Source: Methanocalculus sp.
GTDB lineage: Archaea > Halobacteriota > Methanomicrobia > Methanomicrobiales > Methanocorpusculaceae
Length of the DNA stretch: 10,753 nucleotides
Assembly (NCBI RefSeq): GCF_029762515.1
Contig: NZ_JARVGN010000026.1
Span: 1-10,753, forward strand
Direction of reading: 5' to 3'
The position numbers and the translations under genes are program-made. The notes below the pieces were generated by a model. The model was not told the DNA's origin. It searched no databases and saw nothing but the letters and a program-made list of their open reading frames with translations. Below, piece by piece: positions 5,598-10,753 of the stretch. Each line of letters opens with the position of its first letter. Within the stretch, counting starts at the first letter, position 1.

Positions 5598-6815
5598 ATG
5601 AGCCGGTTTGGGAGTCTTGATCCTGATCTGATACAGAGCGGTGGCTGCACCGACATCTACTTCCCCCGCTGCGAGGCGGTGCTTGAGAAGGCAGGGGTGA
5701 ACCCGTTCGTTGTGATGGAGGTCTCGGTTGCGTCGCTTCCGCTTGGGTTTGGTATCCTGGCGGGGCTTGACTCGGTGGTGGAGCTCTTCTCCGGGAAGCC
5801 GGTTACGATCCACTCTCTTCCCGAGGGTTCGATCTTCTTCGAGGGTGAGCCGGTGATGGTGATCGAGGGCAAATATCGGGATATCGCCCGGTTCGAGACC
5901 GCTCTTCTCGGCTTCCTCTGCCATGCCTCAGGGATCGCAACCGCTGCCGCCCATATCGTCTCCGTCGCAGCCGGGCGGCCCATCTTCTCGTTCGGCTCCC
6001 GGCGGCAGCACCCGGCGATCGCCCCCATGATCGAGCGGGCTGCCTGGATCGGCGGGGTTGCCGGGGTGAGCAATACGGCCGCCCCTGCCGGGATTCCGCT
6101 CGCCGGGACGATGCCCCACGCCTATGTCCTCTCCTTTGATACTCCTGAATCGGCGTGGGCGGCATATGCGGAGCATGCCGATCCCGATGTGCCCCGGATC
6201 ATGCTCTGCGATACCCTCTCGGATGAAAAGGCCGAGGCCCTTGCCGCCGCCAGAATCGGCTGCTCGGCGGTCCGGCTCGACACCCCCCGGTCACGCCGGG
6301 GCGATATCCGCTCCATCATCGGGGAGGTGCGGTGGGAGCTCGACACCCATGGATACAAGGATGTGAAGATCTTCCTCTCCGGCGGCGTCACCGCAGCCGA
6401 CGTCGCCGCCCTCCGCGATATCGTCGATTCCTTCGGGGTCGGCGGCGCCATCGCCAATGCACCTGTGATCGACTTCTCGGCCGATATCGTCGAGAAGGAC
6501 AGAACCCCCTTAGCCAAACGCGGCCGCCGCAGCGGAAGAAAGCAGGTCTGGCGGCTCGATAGCCGGGACGATGCTCCCGGTGATGAACCAGATCATGCCG
6601 GCGGGAAGGGCGTAGGAGAGAGCAGCCAGGGCGGCAGCCAGCAGGGCAACCCCCACACCGGCCGCCGCGTCCTCCTCTACACCCAGACCCCACCCGCCGG
6701 GGCGGCCCCCCTGCTTGTGGAGCTCATCCGGGCCGGCCGCCCGGTTACAACCGTCAGCACAGAGGAATCCCGGCGGCGGGCGGCAGGGGAGATGCGGAGC
6801 AGGGAAGGGATGTGA
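5598..6815 (+). CDS. pncB: Nicotinate phosphoribosyltransferase (NAD salvage)
   Basis: Cytosolic enzyme joining nicotinate and PRPP to nicotinate mononucleotide in NAD salvage. It has 405 residues; related archaeal enzymes are about 380-400. The N-terminus DLIQSGGCTDIYF (10-22) fits the family (substrate-loop TDxYF). FSFGSRRQHPA (130-140) is the conserved SRRxHP active-site element, VRLDTPRSRRGD (225-236) carries the substrate Asp-Thr element, and IFLSGGV (258-264) plus FGVGGAI (279-285) form the phosphate-binding loops of the barrel. AKRGRRSGRKQVWR (306-319) is the usual late segment. Between this and GRRVLLYTQTPPAG (355-368) lies a hydrophilic Gly/Ser/Gln/Asp-rich stretch, about 320-354, that looks inserted and contains no cysteine, whereas I recall many archaeal homologues having a Cys-containing ribbon here. 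The C-terminus PLLVELIRAGRPV and TEESRRRAAGEM is family-like, so the protein is probably complete. The ATG has no clear ribosome binding site. Confidence 0.88.
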   Translation: MSRFGSLDPDLIQSGGCTDIYFPRCEAVLEKAGVNPFVVMEVSVASLPLGFGILAGLDSVVELFSGKPVTIHSLPEGSIFFEGEPVMVIEGKYRDIARFETALLGFLCHASGIATAAAHIVSVAAGRPIFSFGSRRQHPAIAPMIERAAWIGGVAGVSNTAAPAGIPLAGTMPHAYVLSFDTPESAWAAYAEHADPDVPRIMLCDTLSDEKAEALAAARIGCSAVRLDTPRSRRGDIRSIIGEVRWELDTHGYKDVKIFLSGGVTAADVAALRDIVDSFGVGGAIANAPVIDFSADIVEKDRTPLAKRGRRSGRKQVWRLDSRDDAPGDEPDHAGGKGVGESSQGGSQQGNPHTGRRVLLYTQTPPAGAAPLLVELIRAGRPVTTVSTEESRRRAAGEMRSREGM

Positions 6816-6846
6816 AGGGGTGAAGAGAAGTGATGGACAGGCAAGA

Positions 6847-6875
6847 TGCGAAGGACGAAAGAGGTGCGAAGGACG
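6847..6875 (+). repeat. 11-bp direct repeat in purine-rich spacer
   Basis: TGCGAAGGACG occurs at 6847-6857 and 6865-6875, 18 bases apart, in a purine-rich stretch between the phosphoribosyltransferase stop and the tRNA promoter region. A short CGGGG/CCCCG inverted repeat with a one-base spacer follows at about 6884-6894 and could help termination. No coding frame here is credible. Confidence 0.45.
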
Positions 6876-6912
6876 GGGGAGTGCCGGGGGCCCCGTGATA
6901 TCCAATAAACAA

Positions 6913-6921
6913 TCTATTTAT
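6913..6921 (+). promoter_or_regulatory. Candidate TATA box of the tRNA gene
   Basis: TCTATTTAT at 6913-6921 is the best TATA-like element upstream of the tRNA. It would start transcription near 6943-6946, leaving a leader of about 55 bases for RNase P to remove. A second weaker candidate is AGTATAAGG near 6937-6945. Confidence 0.3.
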
Positions 6922-6998
6922 GCGACTCCTGCGAATAGTATAAGGTCAGTGGGCGTCATTGCCGCTGGATACAATCATCTCAGGACGCAATCGTTGCT

Positions 6999-7070
6999 GG
7001 GCCGATAGATCAGGGGTAGATCGCTACCTTGGCATGGTAGAGGCCGCGGGTTCAATTCCCGCTCGGTCCA
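6999..7070 (+). tRNA. tRNA-Ala, anticodon GGC
   Basis: A full cloverleaf can be drawn in 72 bases. Acceptor GGGCCGA (6999-7005) pairs with TCGGTCC (7063-7069), with discriminator A at 7070. D stem GATC/GATC (7008-7011, 7019-7022) encloses a loop containing GG. Anticodon stem CTACC/GGTAG (7024-7028, 7036-7040) encloses loop TTGGCAT with anticodon GGC at 7031-7033. T stem GCGGG/CCCGC encloses TTCAATT. The third acceptor pair is G-T (G3:U70 in RNA), the alanine identity element, which confirms the assignment. There is no intron and no further encoded CCA. A T-rich stretch starting at 7071 (TTTTTATTT) is a likely terminator. The tRNA marks the sharp switch to AT-rich DNA downstream. Confidence 0.96.
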
Positions 7071-7079
7071 TTTTTATTT
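7071..7079 (+). terminator. T-tract terminator after tRNA-Ala
   Basis: TTTTTATTT follows the discriminator base directly. Such T tracts end archaeal tRNA transcripts. It is also the first part of the AT-rich islet. Confidence 0.5.
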
Positions 7080-7226
7080 AACATTTTCAATTGCAGGAAG
7101 ATAGTCAAAAAAATAATTTTAATTTTTTTCGAATTTTATTTTTTTTAATCTATAATGGTTTTGTGCCAATAATTACTTATTTTATTATTAATTTTTTAGA
7201 GCAAATTGTGGATTATAAACAAAATG

Positions 7227-7237
7227 TTTTTATATTA
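7227..7237 (+). promoter_or_regulatory. TATA box of the zinc-ribbon membrane protein gene; leaderless start
   Basis: TTTTTATATTA at 7227-7237 is centred 27 bases before the ATG at 7259, which places transcription start at the start codon. No Shine-Dalgarno sequence is seen, consistent with a leaderless mRNA. In such AT-rich DNA TATA-like words occur by chance, so spacing is the main argument. Confidence 0.45.
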
Positions 7238-7258
7238 TGAATGAATGATCTAAAATAA

Positions 7259-7984
7259 ATGCGTTGTAATAATTGTAGTGAAAATATTCCTGATGATTTG
7301 AAATATTGCTCGCATTGCGGATATGCCATAAAAGGATGTACAATTGAAGATTTTATTAATGATTATTTTAAGATTTATGCAGTAATTGGTGTTTTTGGGG
7401 CAATATCTCTGTATTTGGGAAAGTATCCTACGCAATTTATTACAGAAAATGATAATGGTATTATCTTGGAGATGGCTAGTTCTCTAAGTCTATTCATTGT
7501 AGTTTTATTATCTATAAATTTATTTTTTAAAATAAATCCCTATATTAAAAACTGTCTTGCGGAAAAGGAACAAACAGAAAAAGAATCATACACAACTTGG
7601 TTTCATAGTTCATTAAATGTTATTATATTAAATTTATTTCGCTACATTTCGCTTTTCCTGTTCGGATTAGTTGCTTTATATTTAATTACGTTTTCAATTA
7701 TCGGCTCGTCTATCCAATTCATTATTTATGTGTGTTTCTTGGTTTTATTGATGATGGTGGGGATATACCATCCTGCGGTACATCTTTTAAAAATGAAAAA
7801 AAATAAATTCATTTTTTTATTTATTATTGCTATAGTAATAATAATCTTATTAATGTTGATTACTTTATATTTATTGGATCAAATTCTTAAATTAAATATT
7901 TATTATATTTTCATATTGTTATCTATATATATTATCTCAATAATGACATTATATGATTGCTTCTGTGAATATAGAAGGAATTGA
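7259..7984 (+). CDS. Zinc-ribbon membrane protein with about six helices
   Basis: A 241-residue protein with an N-terminal zinc ribbon: Cys3, Cys6, Cys17 and Cys20 in the pattern CNNC...CSHCG. After a short linker come about six hydrophobic segments at roughly 36-55, 69-90, 127-148, 151-170, 183-206 and 213-232. A polar, Lys/Glu-rich loop (about 91-115) separates helices 2 and 3. The tail DCFCEYRRN has two more cysteines. Zinc-ribbon headed membrane proteins are frequent in archaea and mostly uncharacterised; the ribbon would face the cytoplasm if the first helix inserts with the N-terminus inside. Codon use is strongly AT-rich, as in the next gene and unlike the host genes. A gap of 194 bases with its own promoter separates it from the PIN gene, so they are neighbours rather than a tight operon. 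The function is unknown. Confidence 0.8.
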   Translation: MRCNNCSENIPDDLKYCSHCGYAIKGCTIEDFINDYFKIYAVIGVFGAISLYLGKYPTQFITENDNGIILEMASSLSLFIVVLLSINLFFKINPYIKNCLAEKEQTEKESYTTWFHSSLNVIILNLFRYISLFLFGLVALYLITFSIIGSSIQFIIYVCFLVLLMMVGIYHPAVHLLKMKKNKFIFLFIIAIVIIILLMLITLYLLDQILKLNIYYIFILLSIYIISIMTLYDCFCEYRRN

Positions 7985-8132
7985 ACTTTTTCATAATAAC
8001 TTGTAATTAAAATTTGAATATTATTATTTTATTCTCTATCAAGTTATCTAAAATATTAAACACTATTATATCCAAAATGCTATTTAAATATCTTGATTAT
8101 TTTTTTTATTTCGTCAATATATCTATGAAAAG

Positions 8133-8172
8133 CTATAAATATGTTTCAAATTACTTATTAATCAAGTGAGGT
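8133..8172 (+). promoter_or_regulatory. Promoter and ribosome binding site of the PIN-domain gene
   Basis: CTATAAATATG at 8133-8143, preceded by purine-rich GAAAAG, resembles a BRE/TATA pair and would start transcription near 8160-8165. GAGGT at 8168-8172 lies 6 bases before the ATG at 8179 and matches the anti-Shine-Dalgarno. The rest of the 194-base gap before this is very AT-rich and shows nothing else. Confidence 0.5.
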
Positions 8173-8178
8173 TTATAT

Positions 8179-10341
8179 ATGCAACAATCTGGTGGGTCAG
8201 TATTTGTTAATCAAGGCGATGTATGCCCCACAATAGATAAAGATATTTTAATTAAACTTTCAAAATTGACTAAAGGAAAAATTTTGGATAGAAGACGAGA
8301 TATAAGAAAAAATATTATCTTGACAACGCTTGGTCAATTTAAAATCAATGATACTTTTAAATTTCAAGATTTAACTGAAAAAATTTATTATCTTATAAGG
8401 TGTAAATTCGAAAAGGAATTAGTTTTACCGATTCTTGCGACTTTCGAAGAAGAGGGTTTGATAGAGCACATAGGTGAATTAACTTATCGAATTATTGATA
8501 ATATTGAGATTCCTGATATTTCTGAGTCAATAAGTCCTGTATGGAATGAATTTCTTCAAGAATATATAATAAATAAAAAAATTCAGTATGATCGATATAT
8601 TCATAAGAATGCTCAAAAAGCTTTTAATGAAATTATTCTTAAGATAATCTCACAATTTACGCTCTCAGAGCCTTTTGAGAGTCAGGTTGAATCTATCCCC
8701 ATAGATAATATCCAATTATTAGTAAGTTCTATTGTGGATAATGTATGTTTTCCAGATCAAAAATTTAATGAAAAATTAAAAAACTCAATTATCGATTATC
8801 TTACTTCCGAAGCATCTAATAATCAAAATTTATTAACACTCATCTCTAGTTGTTATGATGCGATTATAAATATTAATTTATTAAAGCGAGAACAAGGATT
8901 TAAATCATTAGATATCAATTTTTCAGATTCTGTATCTCTATTGCTATTAGATACCAATTTCATAATCACTTTATTAACAAAGACTGACCCTAAACATTCA
9001 TTATCCGTTGCATTAGTAAAACAGTGCGAAAAATCTAAAATACCTCTTAGATATAGCAGTTTATGTAAAAATGAATTAAATAATTTAATTAAGTCCGTAA
9101 TGACGGAAATGAGCAATATCGGCGTGACTAGTAGGAGAGCACCAAGTGACAACCAACTTATATTGGATTACTTTAAGGATAAAGAAGAACAGGAAACAAC
9201 ATGGAGTGAATATAGTACCTATCTCAGTAATTGGGAAATATTTATTCAAAGGTATAATATTTATCCTCTTGAACATAAAATCACAACTAATTGTGATGAC
9301 ACCATTTTCGACCTTGTCAAAATAGCTTTGAAAACATATGATGAAGTATCAAACAATGGACGCATTGGTTATAATTCCGAGAATCATAAAAAATTTAAAT
9401 CAGAGGAATCATATGATCATGATGCATTATCTGTGGCATATATATATAAAATAAAAACTGATAATGAGAAAAAGAGTGCGAATAAACAATATGGGCCTTG
9501 GTTTTTGAGTTATGATAATCGTCTATCTGCGGTTAATCAAGCAAATTTAATGAAACATAATGAATTTGGTTTTGTTATTCAGCCCCGGATATTATTAAAT
9601 TACATTCATGTATTTTCAAATATTTCTATTGATGAGAATGAAGAAGAAGAATTCGCTCTCGCATTACTTCGTTATACTGCTCGGATAGCTCATCCAAAGT
9701 TGACGTTGGGTGAATACTCTCAATTAGTTGCAATTAAAACAGGTATCGGGGAAGAGAATGCAAAAATTTTATATGAGATTTTTCTTCAATCTCCATTAAA
9801 GGATGACTTGCAGAAAGCTCTATATGATAAAAATTCTGAATTGGCTGATCAAAAAGCAGTAGAAATACTGAATCTTACCAACCTTCAGGTATTAATGGAG
9901 AAATATAGTTTGACTCAGCAACAAATTGAAAATTATGAAGCTGAGCGTGAGAGATATAAATTTGCCCTTAAAAAACAACGAGAAGAAAACCAATTAAAAG
10001 ATCAAGAAATTAAAACTTTAAGATCTGTGTCTACAAAAACATATTACTATAATAATTCAAATACAGTTATAATAAATGGGGATACTGTAAACATTCAGAT
10101 AGATGCTGAATTGGATCCGAAAATAATGAAAAAATTATTTGGTATTCTTGACATACTTGAATCAGAAAATGCATTTGAATCAGGATTAATCGATCCGCCG
10201 CCTAAGGAAATAAATGAATCAACACTTAAGAGGTATTTATCTCAACTTCAAACAAACATTACTAAATCTTCAGTAGCTCAAGGAGTAAAAGATCTTTTGC
10301 CAATAATCGCCTCAACGCTTTCTATATTGAATAACCTATAA
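8179..10341 (+). CDS. Large PIN-domain protein (winged helix-like, PIN nuclease, coiled coil)
   Basis: A 720-residue protein of no family I can name. Residues 1-20 hold a beta-like motif GSVFVNQGDV. About 40-110 look like a winged helix (helices, then FEEEGLIEHIGELTYRI). About 120-250 are helical. A PIN domain spans about 253-470 with all four expected acids: Asp258 in LLLLDTNFI, Glu299 in CKNELNNLI, Asp415 in YDHDALSVA (Asp413 adjacent) and Asp446 in WFLSYDNRL. The distance from Glu299 to Asp415 is long, indicating a helical insertion. About 575-618 is a charged coiled coil (QQQIENYEAERERYKFALKK), then a second beta motif NTVIINGDTVNI (628-639) and a helical C-terminal domain to 720. PIN domains are metal-dependent nucleases, commonly RNases, so an RNA- or DNA-cleaving effector is likely. 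It is far longer than VapC toxins (about 130 residues) and has no antitoxin beside it. An antiviral role is inference only. Confidence 0.82.
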   Translation: MQQSGGSVFVNQGDVCPTIDKDILIKLSKLTKGKILDRRRDIRKNIILTTLGQFKINDTFKFQDLTEKIYYLIRCKFEKELVLPILATFEEEGLIEHIGELTYRIIDNIEIPDISESISPVWNEFLQEYIINKKIQYDRYIHKNAQKAFNEIILKIISQFTLSEPFESQVESIPIDNIQLLVSSIVDNVCFPDQKFNEKLKNSIIDYLTSEASNNQNLLTLISSCYDAIININLLKREQGFKSLDINFSDSVSLLLLDTNFIITLLTKTDPKHSLSVALVKQCEKSKIPLRYSSLCKNELNNLIKSVMTEMSNIGVTSRRAPSDNQLILDYFKDKEEQETTWSEYSTYLSNWEIFIQRYNIYPLEHKITTNCDDTIFDLVKIALKTYDEVSNNGRIGYNSENHKKFKSEESYDHDALSVAYIYKIKTDNEKKSANKQYGPWFLSYDNRLSAVNQANLMKHNEFGFVIQPRILLNYIHVFSNISIDENEEEEFALALLRYTARIAHPKLTLGEYSQLVAIKTGIGEENAKILYEIFLQSPLKDDLQKALYDKNSELADQKAVEILNLTNLQVLMEKYSLTQQQIENYEAERERYKFALKKQREENQLKDQEIKTLRSVSTKTYYYNNSNTVIINGDTVNIQIDAELDPKIMKKLFGILDILESENAFESGLIDPPPKEINESTLKRYLSQLQTNITKSSVAQGVKDLLPIIASTLSILNNL

Positions 10342-10347
10342 TTATTT

Positions 10348-10379
10348 CTTTATAGGAAAACTCGTCGTCATTTATAAAG
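10348..10379. repeat. 7-bp inverted repeat at the islet's far edge
   Basis: CTTTATA (10348-10354) and TATAAAG (10373-10379) are perfect reverse complements with an 18-base spacer, starting 7 bases after the PIN gene stop. It may act in termination or mark the islet boundary. In AT-rich DNA such a repeat can arise by chance. Confidence 0.35.
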
Positions 10380-10400
10380 TTGAAAACAAGGTGGTATCCA

Positions 10401-10419
10401 TCCCCCCTCCTCCCCCCCC
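10401..10419. other. C/G homopolymer tract upstream of orc1/cdc6, possible origin element
   Basis: Runs of six and eight C separated by TCCT lie 58-76 bases before the orc1/cdc6 start. On the minus strand the element reads GAAAGTGTTTT followed by eight G. Archaeal origin recognition boxes, which often lie beside orc1/cdc6 genes, combine a GAAAC-like core with a downstream G string, and this is loosely similar. Only one copy is visible, so the assignment is weak. Confidence 0.3.
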
Positions 10420-10476
10420 AAAACACTTTCACGACGCACGGTTCATCCATTATTACCTGGACTGCGTTCTTATTGT

Positions 10477-10753
10477 ATGAATTCAGAAAGCAGTTCGCAG
10501 ATTGTCTCACGAAACTTCACCTTTTCCGATAAGCCGCTCTTTAAGGACGCCGATATCCTCGAATGCGATCACATCCCCGACCAGGTGCTCTTCCGCGATG
10601 CCGAGCTCGAGGAGCTGGCATTTTTGATCAGGCCGGGGCTCCGGGGCCAGCGGCCGGCCAACATCCTCTGCCGGGGGCTCCCCGCCACCGGAAAGACCAC
10701 CTGTATCCACCACCTCTTTGCCGAACTCAGGGAGGTCTCACATACCCTGATCC
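10477..10753 (+). CDS. Orc1/Cdc6-family replication initiator, N-terminal part (3' end outside the window)
   Basis: The first 92 codons of an AAA+ ATPase that recognises replication origins and helps load the MCM helicase. After a variable N-terminus, LFKDADILECDHIPDQVLFRD (21-41) matches the Orc1/Cdc6 pattern (F-x-n-E/D-x-L...D..P....R), followed by ELEELAFLIRPGLRGQRPANI and the Walker A loop GLPATGKTT (67-75) with Lys73. The loop carries Ala where most relatives have Gly, a tolerated change. The frame runs off the window end. The ATG at 10477 is the only start in the open frame after upstream DNA; no clear Shine-Dalgarno sequence precedes it, so it may be leaderless. Codon use is GC-rich, showing the return to host-type DNA after the islet. 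Confidence 0.88.
   Translation, partial: MNSESSSQIVSRNFTFSDKPLFKDADILECDHIPDQVLFRDAELEELAFLIRPGLRGQRPANILCRGLPATGKTTCIHHLFAELREVSHTLI

Larger units (their letters stand above)
7071..10380. other. AT-rich islet, probably horizontally acquired, between tRNA-Ala and orc1/cdc6
   Basis: Composition changes abruptly at the 3' end of the tRNA and changes back shortly before the orc1/cdc6 gene. Inside, both genes use A/T-ending codons (TTA, ATA, AGA, AAT) and the gaps are nearly pure A/T, whereas the genes on both sides use CTC, CGG, GCC and similar codons. The islet holds a zinc-ribbon membrane protein and a large PIN-domain protein. I find no integrase, transposase, terminal repeat or copy of the tRNA 3' end at the far boundary, so the mechanism of entry is not visible. 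The far edge is approximate. Confidence 0.7.

Noticed and set aside
6510..6905. Minus-strand open frame of 131 codons over the end of the phosphoribosyltransferase gene.
   Set aside because: Its first half is Pro/Ser/His low-complexity antisense of the gene and the purine-rich spacer; only the inner part looks membrane-like, and there is no start signal. It is treated as a curiosity of the insert rather than as a gene.
7071..10380. CRISPR array, transposon ends or integrase in the islet.
   Set aside because: No regularly spaced repeats, no terminal inverted repeats flanked by duplications and no recombinase motifs were seen.
10430..10470. Possible att copy of the tRNA-Ala 3' end at the far side of the islet (TCCATTATTA resembling TCCATTTTTA after the tRNA).
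   Set aside because: Only about 9 of 10 AT-rich bases agree and the T-arm and acceptor sequence is absent; this is chance-level similarity.

Overview
The window looks like chromosomal DNA of a methanogenic euryarchaeon, most likely of the Methanomicrobia/Methanomicrobiales. The reasons are an Orc1/Cdc6-type initiator, the two-step deaminase plus phosphorylase route for methylthioadenosine and 5'-deoxyadenosine known from methanogens, archaeal TATA-type promoters, GGAGG-type ribosome binding sites and T-tract terminators. The assignment rests on gene content only; no marker gene fixes the genus.

Bases 1-7070 are moderately to strongly GC-rich host-type DNA. In order they hold: the 3' end of a membrane protein (1-330, +); a tight minus-strand operon of a purine nucleoside phosphorylase followed by an amidohydrolase-type adenosine-analogue deaminase (2406-413); a GNAT acetyltransferase (2768-3448, +); a two-helix membrane protein (3764-3558, -); a second, distantly related GNAT gene split by an in-frame TGA (4192-4908, +); a decayed toxin-antitoxin locus with intact antitoxin and internally deleted PIN toxin (5158-5485, +); a nicotinate phosphoribosyltransferase with an unusual hydrophilic segment near its C-terminus (5598-6815, +); and tRNA-Ala(GGC) (6999-7070, +).

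Immediately after the tRNA the composition drops to very AT-rich DNA, which lasts until about 10380. This islet carries two genes with AT-rich codon use: a zinc-ribbon protein with about six membrane helices, and a 720-residue protein built around a PIN nuclease domain with all four acidic residues, an N-terminal winged-helix-like part and a C-terminal coiled coil. No integrase, transposase or att duplication is visible. The islet is probably horizontally acquired, and a defence or stress role for the PIN protein is an inference. Host-type GC-rich sequence resumes with the 5' end of orc1/cdc6 (10477 to the window end), so the islet lies between a tRNA gene and a probable replication-origin neighbourhood.

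Functional links: the phosphorylase and deaminase form one salvage pathway (deamination of methylthioadenosine or 5'-deoxyadenosine, then phosphorolysis to hypoxanthine and a sugar phosphate). The nicotinate phosphoribosyltransferase serves NAD salvage. The rest of the host section is a mosaic of single genes, two of them broken, which suggests a locus that tolerates turnover.
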